Below are positions 48,322-57,058 of a stretch of 64,000 nt of DNA, one piece after another. Below the pieces are notes generated by a model, which saw only the letters and a list, made by a program, of their open reading frames with translations, made no database searches and was not told the origin of the DNA. The stretch is from Anaerolineae bacterium (GTDB lineage: Bacteria; Chloroflexota; Anaerolineae; 4572-78; J111), in assembly GCA_023151115.1 (NCBI GenBank), contig JAKLJP010000014.1:62001-126000 (forward strand), given 5' to 3'. The translations under genes and the position numbers were made by a program. Within the stretch, counting starts at the first letter, position 1. Each line of letters starts with the position of its first letter.

Positions 48322-49680
48322 TCAATTCGCTTTCAACAGCTCTCCCTGCCACCCGGCATCACCCAACGGAAAATGGTCCCGCTGGCTGACCTCAGCCCGG
48401 ATCATGGCGTTGATCAGGAAAAAGTGACGCAGCATAAAAAAATCGGGGCGATTGAGCGGGTCGAGGCCGCGCCGGAGGATGTTGGGAACGGAGTAAAAAG
48501 CTTTGCGGGCAGCCAGACAACCGGCCTGGAGTTCTGCTGGGGTCATTTGGGCCGGCTGAAAGGGGATTTTGTTGTAGCTGTAGTCATCGTCGAGCCACCA
48601 GGCTTGATACAACAGCCGTTTTTCGGCTTCGAGGCGGTGGTACAGCGGTGTGCCAGGGAAGGGGGTCAAATGATTGAACGCGCCGATAAAGAAACGATGA
48701 GCTTTAGCAAATTCAACCGTTTCGGCAAAAGAGGCCGGGGTGTCCAGATCATAGCCAAAGATGAAAGTGGCGTAGAGCTTGAGGCCAAAACGGCGCAGAT
48801 TGGCTAAAGCCTGCTCATAACCCCCTTTCATGGTGTTGAAACCTTTGTCCATGGCCCGCAGATTTTCGGGGTTGAGGCTTTCAAAGCCGATGAGTAAGCC
48901 TTCGCAGCCGCTCTGCACCAGCAACTCCAGAAATTCCTCGTCGTGGGCGGCATTGATGCTGGCCTGGCTGACCCAACGCAGTTTGAGCGGGATGAGGGCG
49001 CGAAAAAATTCTTTGGCCTGGCGCATATTCGAGGTGATGTTATCGTCCACAAAGAAAAAGAATTTCTTCTTTTCCCGGCGCATGGACTCCAACTCGGCGA
49101 TGATGTCGTCAACCGGGCGGCGGTTTTGGGTTTTGTTGAAGACGGTCTGCACGGCGCAAAAATCACATTTAAAGTGGCAGCCGCGCCCGGCCTCGACCAG
49201 GCCGATGGACAGGTAACGCTTACCGCGAAAGATGGTTCGGTCCGGCTTTAAGCCGCTGAGCGAGGGCCGCTCCGGCTGGCGGTAAATTTTAGCCAATTTA
49301 CCGTGCCGAAAATCGTCAATCACTTCCGGCCACAAGCCTTCGGCCTCGCCAATGACCACTGCTTCGGCGTAATCGGCCACTTCCTCCGGGCAAAGGGTGG
49401 CGTGAAAACCGCCCATAATGACCGGCACACCTCGCTGGCGATATTCGCTGGCTATTTGGTAAGCGCGTTTGGCGGTGTAGGTTTCGACGCTGAGGGCGAC
49501 CAGATCGGTTGGCTCATTAAAGGGGATAGTCTCCATGCGGTCGTCATAAAATCTAACTTCAACATCTTTGGGGGTTAACCCAGCAATCACCGCCGCCGGC
49601 AGCGGCTCCATCTGCCATGTGCCGATGTAGGGCTGGCCGGGTCTCCGGCCGATGCAGGGGTGGATGATGGTGAGTCTCAC
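48322..49680 (-). CDS. B12-binding domain radical SAM protein
   Basis: 452 residues, GTG start. The N-terminal part (1 to about 140) is a cobalamin-binding-like Rossmann domain (MRLTIIHPCIGRRPGQPYIG, DLVALSVETYTAKRAYQIA, VPVIMGGFHATLCPEEV). The radical SAM domain has the 4Fe-4S motif C-x3-C-x2-C in AGRGCHFKCDFCAVQ, then FFFFVDDNITSN and the G-F-E-S-L motif LLIGFESLNPENL. A DUF4070-like C-terminal domain follows. The family includes methyltransferases and ring-forming or carbon-carbon-bond enzymes such as those of hopanoid and chlorophyll pathways. The operon suggests a lipid or isoprenoid substrate; the exact reaction is unknown. Confidence 0.9.
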   Translation of the reverse strand: MRLTIIHPCIGRRPGQPYIGTWQMEPLPAAVIAGLTPKDVEVRFYDDRMETIPFNEPTDLVALSVETYTAKRAYQIASEYRQRGVPVIMGGFHATLCPEEVADYAEAVVIGEAEGLWPEVIDDFRHGKLAKIYRQPERPSLSGLKPDRTIFRGKRYLSIGLVEAGRGCHFKCDFCAVQTVFNKTQNRRPVDDIIAELESMRREKKKFFFFVDDNITSNMRQAKEFFRALIPLKLRWVSQASINAAHDEEFLELLVQSGCEGLLIGFESLNPENLRAMDKGFNTMKGGYEQALANLRRFGLKLYATFIFGYDLDTPASFAETVEFAKAHRFFIGAFNHLTPFPGTPLYHRLEAEKRLLYQAWWLDDDYSYNKIPFQPAQMTPAELQAGCLAARKAFYSVPNILRRGLDPLNRPDFFMLRHFFLINAMIRAEVSQRDHFPLGDAGWQGELLKAN

Positions 49681-49707
49681 AGGCGAGTCTCCAAAAGAGG
49701 GCTGAGG

Positions 49708-50631
49708 CTAAGGCTGAGGCTGAGATAACTTAGCCTCAGCCTCAATATTACAATATCGTTCCACCTGAAATCGCTCTCGCATCCACTCCGGCATTTTGAG
49801 GTGGCCCAGGGTGATGGTTCCCAGGAAATCCTGATCGTAGCCCAGGCCGAGGACGTGGCCTTGATTTTCGGCCAGGGTGGGGTCGAGGTAGGTGCCGAAG
49901 ACGCGATCCCACAGAACTGTGAAATTACCGTAATTGCCGTTAAGGTCAACGGTATGGTGGAGCAGATGTTCCTGTGGGGTGGTCAGGGCCAGCCATTTCA
50001 TGGCGTGGTGAAGCCACCAGAAACGGCGCAAGAAAGAAGAATGGCTGGTGACCAGTAGAAAGGTATGGGCTAATAACAAGATTTTGAGCGGGGTTAAGTC
50101 CCACAGGGGCAGGCCGAAGAGCAGCAGCAGTCCGTAAGCCGAGACGACGGTGGCAAAGGTGGCCGGAAAAGAAGTCACGACGACAAAGGGTCGCACAGCC
50201 AGGCCGGGCATGGCCACAAAAATCTGGTTGGGCAGATGGTGGTATTCGTGAGACCACCAGAAGGGGCGGCTGTGGCTGAACCAGCGATGAATGGCGTAAT
50301 CCCACAAACCAGACAGATAAAAGGTGAGCACACTGACGATAATTAACCAGTCACCGCTAATGGGTTGTGAATTGATCGGCCAGCCCAGCCAGCGGCTAAA
50401 TTGCTCTCGCAAAACGATCAGCAGCGTTTCGGCGGAGGGAACGAGGGCCAGGCCGCCAAATTGCAGCCCGGCATACACCACCAGCACTGCCAGCAGAAAA
50501 AGCAGGGTTTCGGTCTTAGGCGACTCGCCGTCGTAGCGGTCGTAACGAGTCAGATGGCGGTCCAGCAGATCAAGCGCCACAAAAACAACAGGGATACCCA
50601 ATAAAAGAGTCAAAAAAAGCTGGTTGCTCAT
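49708..50631 (-). CDS. Sterol desaturase / fatty acid hydroxylase family membrane protein
   Basis: 307 residues with four or five membrane segments. The di-iron histidine motifs of the fatty acid hydroxylase superfamily are all present: HRWFSH, HEYHH, the later HHAMKW and HLLHH before VDLNGNYGNFTVLWDRVFGT. Members hydroxylate or desaturate sterols, carotenoids, fatty acids or alkylglycerols at the membrane using oxygen. An oxygen-requiring enzyme in a genome with fermentative-looking genes suggests facultative growth. It overlaps the next upstream gene by four bases and is followed by the radical SAM gene 27 bases later. Confidence 0.9.
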   Translation of the reverse strand: MSNQLFLTLLLGIPVVFVALDLLDRHLTRYDRYDGESPKTETLLFLLAVLVVYAGLQFGGLALVPSAETLLIVLREQFSRWLGWPINSQPISGDWLIIVSVLTFYLSGLWDYAIHRWFSHSRPFWWSHEYHHLPNQIFVAMPGLAVRPFVVVTSFPATFATVVSAYGLLLLFGLPLWDLTPLKILLLAHTFLLVTSHSSFLRRFWWLHHAMKWLALTTPQEHLLHHTVDLNGNYGNFTVLWDRVFGTYLDPTLAENQGHVLGLGYDQDFLGTITLGHLKMPEWMRERFQVERYCNIEAEAKLSQPQP

Positions 50632-51083
50632 GCAACGGTTCTCGTCTGAGGTTGGCGGGGCCGGTCGGCAAAATAAAGCAGTACTACCAACAGCACCCCT
50701 GATAAAAAGACAAAAATCAGGCCTGTCATCATTGAACTGGCCGGAATGGCAAAGGCGTTTTGAATTTCCTGCCAGAAGATGAGCCGCTGCGAACTACGGA
50801 TGAGCCACAACAGGGCAAATCCATAAACCAGCAGCTTGTTGCGCAACGGGTCGCGGGCGGCAATGGCGGCCATGACCCCCAATACAAACATAAAGGCCCC
50901 CAACGGTTTCAAAATGTAGACAAATTGGGGCTGGCTCCAATCTACCTGGGCGTTGTATAACCCGGCCCCCACCCACTCTTTCAACCCCAGCTCCAGATTG
51001 AGGCTGAGGCCCACCAGAATGTGGAAAGCACAGGTGATCCAGAGTGCTGCTTTGAGGAGCGTTAAAGCGGTGTTACTTTTCAT
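50628..51083 (-). CDS. Small four-helix membrane protein
   Basis: 151 residues with four predicted membrane segments (about 8-28, 56-78, 86-102, 118-140) and short loops. Blocks such as ALWITCAFHILVGLSLNLEL and KPLGAFMFVLGVMAAIAARD are seen, but I do not recognise a family. No catalytic motif stands out. ATGA overlaps on both sides place it firmly in the operon between another membrane protein and the sterol desaturase-like enzyme, so it may be a membrane partner or electron-transfer scaffold of that enzyme. Confidence 0.75.
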   Translation of the reverse strand: MKSNTALTLLKAALWITCAFHILVGLSLNLELGLKEWVGAGLYNAQVDWSQPQFVYILKPLGAFMFVLGVMAAIAARDPLRNKLLVYGFALLWLIRSSQRLIFWQEIQNAFAIPASSMMTGLIFVFLSGVLLVVLLYFADRPRQPQTRTVA

Positions 51084-51835
51084 GGGTCCCTCCTTTTCAT
51101 AAAACGTAAAGCATAAAACGTAAGGACTTTAAATTGATCTGGCTTTTGTTCATTGCAGGTTACGGCATATGATTTCAAACCCGGCTCGCCATTTTTCAGG
51201 TAAGAATACCCGACAAATATTAAAATAGGCATCACTAATCCTACTAAATTAGTTGTGACCAACAGCCAGGCATAGTAGTCCCAATAGCCTAACTCCAGCA
51301 AGAAATACTGGCTGAGACGAAGCAGAACGCCATAACAAAAACCAAAGCTGCCAAACAGCACCGGCGCGTAATCGGCGGCGATGGCTTCCGGCCCCCGATT
51401 TTCGGCATAGGGCCGATTGTAAACTATGATAAAGCCGGCTTTGATGGCTGCCAAATCGTACAACCAATTCCAAAACGCCAGCACCGACCCCAAGACAAAA
51501 CCGGCTCGAATAAATTCCAGCAGAGTGAAGCTGGCGGGCAGCGCTCCCAGGCATAATAAAGCTATCAGGCTGGTAGCTGAGCCAAACACAAAGCCGTGGT
51601 GCGGGCGAAACTTGCCCAGCCGCAGCCGGGTGTTGAACTCCCACAACCTCAGCCAGTTTGTGCCCAGCGCGGGAATGACATAGGCAAAGGCGATGGGGCT
51701 TGAGAGCATCAACCAGACCAGGGCGTGCTGCCCGTCGAGCTGACGCAGCCAGAGGAAGTAACTGAGGGGAAGCAGGAGGAGCGGGGCCAGGTATTGGTAA
51801 AGATTAAAGAAGCGCATCAATGGCCTCACTGGCAT
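51080..51835 (-). CDS. Multi-pass membrane protein, first gene of the GH3/radical SAM operon
   Basis: 251 residues with about six hydrophobic segments. Polar conserved-looking parts between helices include NTRLRLGKFRPHHGFVFGS and VYNRPYAENRGPEAIAADYA. The family is not recognised. It is the promoter-proximal gene. The last residues (LTFYALRFMKRRDP) come from a CATAAAACGTAAAG repeat that spans 51093-51124. An alternative ATG lies six codons downstream. No function is proposed beyond membership of the operon. Confidence 0.72.
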   Translation of the reverse strand: MPVRPLMRFFNLYQYLAPLLLLPLSYFLWLRQLDGQHALVWLMLSSPIAFAYVIPALGTNWLRLWEFNTRLRLGKFRPHHGFVFGSATSLIALLCLGALPASFTLLEFIRAGFVLGSVLAFWNWLYDLAAIKAGFIIVYNRPYAENRGPEAIAADYAPVLFGSFGFCYGVLLRLSQYFLLELGYWDYYAWLLVTTNLVGLVMPILIFVGYSYLKNGEPGLKSYAVTCNEQKPDQFKVLTFYALRFMKRRDP

Positions 51836-52079
51836 TGTTCAAGTGCAGTATCTTGTCACACCTCGGCGTATCCTGCCGGGCGCGGGTGGGGTCGACACTA
51901 TACTCTTTCATAACCTTTTTACCCTGTAACAATTTGGCTTACTATAATTTGCTCCGTGTTGAGTAGTTCGTAAAATGTCATTATCGGAGCAAAACTAGTA
52001 CGTATTATCGCTGTAAAGACTTTAAGAGAATATATGGACGCCAAACCCTACCGACGTATGAGGACGGCGCGTCCAAATG

Positions 52080-52208
52080 ATGACCATAGCTGAACAATTA
52101 GGCCAACGCACCGAAGTTCGCCAAGTGCTCAACAGTGAGCATTTTGTAGATCAAGCCCCGCGTCAAGTTTATGCGACGTTGTTAGACGAGCAGCAGTATC
52201 TGTCTTGA
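52080..52208 (+). pseudogene. IS3-type transposase fragment
   Basis: The frame MTIAEQLGQRTEVRQVLNSE, then HFVDQAPRQVYATLLDEQQY resembles the HTH-to-catalytic linker of IS3-family transposases (R-E-V-Y-A-T-L-L-D-E-G-x-Y-L). It ends with a stop after 42 residues, where RTMYRIL and the DDE domain would follow. It is the only gene-like content of the 406-base gap 51836-52241; the rest is AT-rich promoter-like DNA. Confidence 0.65.
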
Positions 52209-52241
52209 TACATTCCGATAGCAAAGCCAACAAACCAGATA

Positions 52242-52748
52242 ATGAGCGTTGCAATGAACAAATCTGATATTTTAACCCTGTTTGATTACAACTATTGGGC
52301 CAATGCTCGCGTGCTTAATGCAGCGGCTCAGCTTGGTCAGGACCAGCTTATCGCCCCGGCCCGGCTCAGCCACGGCAGTATTCGCGGGGCGCTGGTGCAT
52401 ATTCTGGCGGCAGAAGTTATCTGGCGGCGGCGCTGTCAGGAAGGAATCTCGCCCACGGCCCTGCTGGACGAAAACGAATTCCCAACGCTGGAATCGCTGC
52501 GACAGCACTGGGCCGCAGAAGAAAAGGCTATGCGCCGGTATCTCGACCGGCTGGCGGATACGACGCTTCATCAGCCGATTGGTTACGCTACCACCAAGGG
52601 CACGCCCCAGGAAACGATTTTGTGGTACATTCTGGCCCACGTGGTCAATCATGGCACGCAATTCCGGGGGGAGGCTGCCGTCGCTTTGAGCGAGGCGGGC
52701 CATTCGCCGGGAGATCTCGATTTTATCGCCTTCATTCGGGGCAGGTAG
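52242..52748 (+). CDS. DinB family protein
   Basis: 168 residues (or 164 from the ATG at 52254). A four-helix DinB/YfiT-type bundle: ILTLFDYNYWANARVLNAA at the start, a first metal His in SIRGALVHILAAEVIWRRR, and the second and third in LAHVVNHGTQFRGEAAVAL. The three His form the usual metal triad. Members include DNA-damage-induced proteins and thiol S-transferases for bacillithiol or mycothiol; the specific role here is unknown. It is followed after seven bases by an unrelated unknown gene. Confidence 0.9.
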   Translation: MSVAMNKSDILTLFDYNYWANARVLNAAAQLGQDQLIAPARLSHGSIRGALVHILAAEVIWRRRCQEGISPTALLDENEFPTLESLRQHWAAEEKAMRRYLDRLADTTLHQPIGYATTKGTPQETILWYILAHVVNHGTQFRGEAAVALSEAGHSPGDLDFIAFIRGR

Positions 52749-52755
52749 TTGTGAG

Positions 52756-53547
52756 TTGAAAATCAGCCTGAACAACTTTTCCGCCCAAACCCCGCTGTCA
52801 ACTCCCTGGTACACCTTCATCAAAGGCAGCGGCTCGCTCCAATTTACCGGCGACACCCTCCGCCTGGTCACCACCGATACCTTTGCCACCCAATACACCG
52901 ACGCCCAGATTGATGATTATCAAACTCTGGCTCGGCGCAACTTCTTGTGGCGGCCGCCCGTGCAGATGACGGTGCGAGCGCGGTTTTCGCATCCGACAGG
53001 AGCGTTAAAAGGCACGGCCGGCTTTGGCTTTTGGAATGACCCCTTTATGATGACCGGCTGGCGCTGGCCGGCTTTGCCTCGCGTCATCTGGTTTTTTTAC
53101 AGCTCCCCGCCTTCTAATATGAAGCTCGATCTGCATACACCGGGCCACGGTTGGAAAGCCGCCACCCTCGACGCCGGCCGCTGGCCCTTTTTCGCCCTCC
53201 TGCCAAGCGCACCCCTGGCTGTGCCGCTGATGAATATCGGCCCGTTGTATCGCACCTTCTGGCCCATCGGTCAAAAAGCTATCCGCGTTAGCGAAGCAGT
53301 TGTACCAGTGGAGATGACCGAATGGCACACTTATCACCTCGACTGGCAGAAAAAAAGCGCCCTTTTTGAGGTGGATGGCCAAACCGTGCTGGTCTGCGTC
53401 ACCCCGCCGCGGGGACCGCTGGGTTTTGTGCTGTGGCTGGATAATCAGTTTATGGTAGCGACGCCGTGGGGGCGTTTTAACTACGGGCTGCTGGATGGGC
53501 CGGGGGAACAGTGGTTGGAGATTAGCCAATTGGAGATTGGGGATTAG
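52756..53547 (+). CDS. Uncharacterised beta-rich protein
   Basis: 263 residues, TTG start at 52756, seven bases after the DinB stop. The sequence is rich in Trp and aromatic residues in alternating strands (QMTVRARFSHPTGALKGTAG, FGFWNDPFMMTG, TEWHTYHLDWQKKSALFEVD), which suggests a concanavalin-like jelly roll such as LamG or GH16 folds. No catalytic E-x-D-x-E motif of GH16 is seen. There is no signal peptide. The last residues (EISQLEIGD) are read from a repeat. Function unknown. Confidence 0.65.
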   Translation: MKISLNNFSAQTPLSTPWYTFIKGSGSLQFTGDTLRLVTTDTFATQYTDAQIDDYQTLARRNFLWRPPVQMTVRARFSHPTGALKGTAGFGFWNDPFMMTGWRWPALPRVIWFFYSSPPSNMKLDLHTPGHGWKAATLDAGRWPFFALLPSAPLAVPLMNIGPLYRTFWPIGQKAIRVSEAVVPVEMTEWHTYHLDWQKKSALFEVDGQTVLVCVTPPRGPLGFVLWLDNQFMVATPWGRFNYGLLDGPGEQWLEISQLEIGD

Positions 53548-53578
53548 AGATTGGAGATTAGAGATTGGAGATTAAGCC
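53521..53578. repeat. GATTAGAGATTGGAG-type repeat
   Basis: Tandem units of about 15 bases (GATTAGAGATTGGA) follow the unknown gene and supply its last codons and stop. They match the vocabulary of the repeats at 2889 and 33344. Confidence 0.7.
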
Positions 53579-53648
53579 GTTCCAGGATTTAAATTACGTC
53601 TTGCGTGTTATGTGTTCCGTTGCGGCTACGCAAGACGCAACACGTGTG

Positions 53649-54857
53649 TTATTTCACCTTCATTGTTACCAGGGTAACATCATCCTGGAGCGGGTAGCCG
53701 GCGGCCCAGTCATCACCGACTGCCATCACTTGCTCCAAAATCTGTTCGGCGCTTAAGCGGGTCACATCAAACTGGTGGAGGGCGCTCTTGAGCTGTTTAA
53801 AGCCGAGCAATTCACGCTTGCTATTAAAAGTCTCCGGCAAACCGTCGGACATCAAAAGCATAGTATCAGGGGGATTTAAGGTAAACTCGGTCAGGGTGTA
53901 ACTGGCCTCTTCCATCACGCCGAGAGGCAGGCCGGAAATCAGCACTTCTTCGGCAATGCCGCCGGGGCGCAGTACATAAATAGGCGGAATGCCGCCGCCG
54001 CTGGCTCGCACAGTGAGGTTGCCATTGGACGAGGGCACAAGCTCCAAAACCATAAGCGACATGTTAAGTTGCCGGCCCAGGTCAATCCGAGTGAGCACCC
54101 GGTTGATTTTTTTGATCAGATCGGTCAGTTCGGCTTCTTCCGTAGCCATAAGAGAGGCTTTGGTCATGGCAACCATCAAGCCGGAGCCGACGCCATGACC
54201 GGTGGCATCGCCGATAGCGACAAAAAGTTTGCCATTGGGCTGGGGAAAAAAATCGTAGTAATCACCGCCCACCTCAGAGGCGGTTTTTTGCTGGGCGGCA
54301 ATATCCAGGTAAGGAATGGCGGGCGGCGCTGCCGGCAGCATCGAAAGCTGAATCTGGCGGGCTTGTTCCAGCTCATCCGATTTACGCCTATTCTCCAGGT
54401 CGAGCTGGTGGGTGTAGGCCACCTGCTGATCGCGCAGCCGCTTTTTTTCTAATGAAGCATTGATCCGGGCTTTTAACAAAATCGGGTTAAACGGTTTAGG
54501 CAGGTAATCGTCGGCCCCTAATTCAATACAACGGACGACACTCTCGATTTCGTCCACGGCGGTAATCATAATCACCGGGATATGCCGCAGCGAAGGGTCG
54601 GTTTTGATATACTCCAGCACTTCATAGCCGTTCATCTCCGGCATCATAATGTCAAGCAGCACCAGATCAAACTTATGAGCTTCGATCATATCCAGCGCTT
54701 CGCGGCCATTGGTAGCCATTTCAACCTGATGACCCTGCCGTAATAAACGGCGCGACAGCATATCACGGTTCATTTCGTTGTCGTCAACCACCAGCAGCAA
54801 ACCGCCCGGTGACGTTTCTGTAGTTGCTGATGAGTCAGGAGCTACCTGTTCGATCAC
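53649..54857 (-). CDS. Response regulator with SpoIIE/PP2C-type phosphatase output
   Basis: 402 residues, GTG start overlapping the receiver gene stop by four bases. Receiver domain about 18-140: acidic pair VVDDNE, phospho-Asp in LVLLDIMMPEMNG, Thr/Ser in MITAVDE and Lys in YLPKPFNP. A coiled linker (about 142-170) follows, then a PPM-type serine phosphatase domain with SEVGGDYYDFFP, IGDATGHGVGSGLMVAM and MSDGLPETFN metal residues. Such proteins (RsbU-like) dephosphorylate anti-sigma antagonists or similar partners when the receiver is phosphorylated. It is the last gene of the signalling block. Confidence 0.93.
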   Translation of the reverse strand: MIEQVAPDSSATTETSPGGLLLVVDDNEMNRDMLSRRLLRQGHQVEMATNGREALDMIEAHKFDLVLLDIMMPEMNGYEVLEYIKTDPSLRHIPVIMITAVDEIESVVRCIELGADDYLPKPFNPILLKARINASLEKKRLRDQQVAYTHQLDLENRRKSDELEQARQIQLSMLPAAPPAIPYLDIAAQQKTASEVGGDYYDFFPQPNGKLFVAIGDATGHGVGSGLMVAMTKASLMATEEAELTDLIKKINRVLTRIDLGRQLNMSLMVLELVPSSNGNLTVRASGGGIPPIYVLRPGGIAEEVLISGLPLGVMEEASYTLTEFTLNPPDTMLLMSDGLPETFNSKRELLGFKQLKSALHQFDVTRLSAEQILEQVMAVGDDWAAGYPLQDDVTLVTMKVK

Positions 54858-55252
54858 GGCTGAAAACTTTCTTTGTAACTGCCGGGGTTTCCATTCAAAA
54901 ACGCTTCGATTTTGCTCAGGAGGCGTTGAAACTCGACCGGTTTTGTCTCATATTCATCACAGCCGGCCTCGATTGCTTTTTCCCGATCGCCGGCCATAGC
55001 GTGGGCGGTAAGAGCAATAATGGGGATATGCTGGGTAGCGACCTCATCTTTGAGCTGACGAGTCGCTTCCCAACCATCCAACACCGGCAAACTCATATCC
55101 ATCAGGATCAAATCAGGGGCTTGCTGCCGGGCAGCGTTGACTCCTTCGGCGCCGTCAACGGCAATAATCACCTCGTAACCTTTGCGGGCCAGGCGCCGGG
55201 ATAACATATCCCGATTTGTTTCATTATCTTCGACAAGCAATATTTTTACCAT
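54854..55252 (-). CDS. Single-domain response regulator
   Basis: 132 residues. A complete receiver: acidic pair LLVEDNETNRD, phospho-Asp in LILMDMSLPVLDGWEA, Thr/Ala in IALTAHAMAGD and Lys in YETKPVEF. No output domain, so it likely relays phosphoryl groups or binds a partner, as in DivK/CheY-like proteins. It lies between the GAF-PAS kinase (29 bases upstream) and the phosphatase-output regulator (four-base overlap), so these three probably act in one pathway. Confidence 0.92.
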   Translation of the reverse strand: MVKILLVEDNETNRDMLSRRLARKGYEVIIAVDGAEGVNAARQQAPDLILMDMSLPVLDGWEATRQLKDEVATQHIPIIALTAHAMAGDREKAIEAGCDEYETKPVEFQRLLSKIEAFLNGNPGSYKESFQP

Positions 55253-55281
55253 TGTTTAACGCCCATTGGCCGGTCTCTGGT

Positions 55282-57024
55282 TCACACCGGGCCCGGCACA
55301 GCTACGACCGGAACATGAACGGTAAAGGTTGAACCCCGCCCTGGCTCGCTCTGCACCGTAATTTTGCCGCCCATCATCTGGCAAAGCCGCTGGCTGATCA
55401 CCAAGCCCAGCCCAACGCCGCCATATTTGCGCGTGGTCGAAATATCAGCCTGGGTAAAAGCCTGAAAAATGTGGTCTACCTGGTTGGGCGTTATCCCGAT
55501 GCCTGTGTCGGACACTTTGAAAAGGATGAAGTCAGAAGGATGAAGGATGAAATTTTCACCCTCTTTTTTCATCTTTCCGCCTCGCTCTGCGACCTTCATC
55601 CTTTCAACGGTCAGCGTAATTACCCCATTCTCGGTAAACTTGGCCGCATTGCTGAGCAGATAGAGCAGTACCTGGCGCAGCCTGACCTGATCGGCGTATA
55701 GTATGCCCAGGTGGTCGGGGCAGCGTACCTCCAGAGTGTTTCCTTTTTGCTCAACCAGCGGTTTAACGGTTGTCACTATGTTGTTAACCAACATGCCTAA
55801 ATCGAAACTTTCTTGATGAAGTTCCAACTGACCGGCTTCGAGTTTAGATAGGTCAAGCACATCATTAATAATTTGCAGCAGATGGGTGGCGGCTGTATGG
55901 ATTTTTTTGAGATCAGGGATAAATTCAGCCGGGCCTACCTCCTCGACCTCTTCATACAGCAGGCTACTATAGCCGATAATCGCATTGAGCGGCGTCCGCA
56001 GTTCATGGCTCATATTGGCCAGAAATTGGCTTTTGGCTCGATTGGCCGCCTCTGCCGCCTCTTTAGCCCTTTGCAACTCTGTTTCAGTCTGTTTGCGCTG
56101 GGTAACGTCTCTGACCACCGTCTGCACCGCCGGTTTGCCGGCGTAGGTTATCGGTGTAGCTGTAACTTCAACATCTATGATCTGCCCATCGAGCCGGAGG
56201 TACTTTTCTTCAAGCAGATTGACCTGCGCCCCTTCTTCCTGCATTTTTCGCACCCGCAGCGAAACCAATTCACGGTAATCCGGGTGGACAATATCCAAAA
56301 TGGGCCGGTCTACCAGTTCTTCTAGCGATTTAGCCCCCAGCAGCTTCAGACCGGCTGGATTTATGTAAACAAAACGCCCTTCGCTGTGAACGGCAATCAT
56401 CTCCGGTGAAAGTTCAATCAAGCGGCGATAACGCAGTTCGCTTTCCTGGAGGGCCTCAACCGCCTGCTGGCGTTGGCTTAATTCGCGCTGCATTGCAGTA
56501 TACAACCGAGCGTTGTCGAGCGCAATTGAGGCCAATTGGGCAAACCGATCCAACAACTCCAGTTCATCCTGGCTAAACTGCTGTGGCGAGTCAGGCGTGT
56601 AAGCGACGCCCAGCACCCCCACCACTTCCTCCGCCGATTTGAGCGGCAGGCCCACTACCGCTCCAACCACATTGTAATCGAAATGGGGGGAGCGTTCAGC
56701 CCAGTGATCATAATTATCCACCACCACCAATTGTCCGGTTTGCCATACTTTTCCGGTTAACCCTTCGCCCGGCATAGAAGTATAGCCCAGATAGTGACGG
56801 AACAAACCAATCCCAACCTTGATTTCAACACCGCCCCGCTCCGGCTCGACCAGGCTCACGTAACCGTGCTCTGTCCCCAGCAGTGGGGCCGCCCTGGTAA
56901 CAAGGGTTTGCAGGAAATCGGCCAAATCCAGCCGCTTCATCAAAGCCAGGGTGGTTTCATGCAAGGCTTCAAGATATTCATTTTGCTGACGCAAGGCCAG
57001 GTCTTTGGGTTGGCGCTTGGTCAC
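55282..57024 (-). CDS. GAF-PAS histidine kinase
   Basis: 580 residues, GTG start. GAF domain about 25-180, PAS/PAC about 195-315 with a coiled connector, HisKA about 335-400 with [19 protein letters not shown], and HATPase_c about 440-575 (LLSNAAKF, VSDTGIGITPNQ, GGVGLGLVISQ). No receiver domain. Residues 474-502 (MKVAERGGKMKKEGENFILH) are a repeat-derived insert between two strands of the ATPase domain, just before the G1 box. No membrane segment is present, so it senses a cytoplasmic signal. It is the top of a phosphorelay with the receiver and the phosphatase-output regulator downstream. Confidence 0.93.
   Translation of the reverse strand: MTKRQPKDLALRQQNEYLEALHETTLALMKRLDLADFLQTLVTRAAPLLGTEHGYVSLVEPERGGVEIKVGIGLFRHYLGYTSMPGEGLTGKVWQTGQLVVVDNYDHWAERSPHFDYNVVGAVVGLPLKSAEEVVGVLGVAYTPDSPQQFSQDELELLDRFAQLASIALDNARLYTAMQRELSQRQQAVEALQESELRYRRLIELSPEMIAVHSEGRFVYINPAGLKLLGAKSLEELVDRPILDIVHPDYRELVSLRVRKMQEEGAQVNLLEEKYLRLDGQIIDVEVTATPITYAGKPAVQTVVRDVTQRKQTETELQRAKEAAEAANRAKSQFLANMSHELRTPLNAIIGYSSLLYEEVEEVGPAEFIPDLKKIHTAATHLLQIINDVLDLSKLEAGQLELHQESFDLGMLVNNIVTTVKPLVEQKGNTLEVRCPDHLGILYADQVRLRQVLLYLLSNAAKFTENGVITLTVERMKVAERGGKMKKEGENFILHPSDFILFKVSDTGIGITPNQVDHIFQAFTQADISTTRKYGGVGLGLVISQRLCQMMGGKITVQSEPGRGSTFTVHVPVVAVPGPV
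55519..55605. repeat. In-frame palindromic GAAGGATGAAG repeat in the GAF-PAS kinase
   Basis: GAAAAGGATGAA (55519-55530) and CTTCATCCTTTC (55594-55605) are inverted, with more TGAAGGATGAA and TTTCATCTTTCC inside. It encodes residues 474-502. Confidence 0.8.
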
Positions 57025-57058
57025 CGCTACCGCCTCAACTCAGTTGACCGTGTTTAGA

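Noticed and set aside
51893..51930. Minus-strand TATAGT as a promoter for the seven-gene operon
   Set aside because: No acceptable -35 at 16-18 bases was found, so it is not listed.
53521..53578. Tandem GATTAGAGATTGGAG units as a CRISPR-like array
   Set aside because: Units are contiguous with no unique spacers, and they match low-complexity repeats elsewhere in the window.
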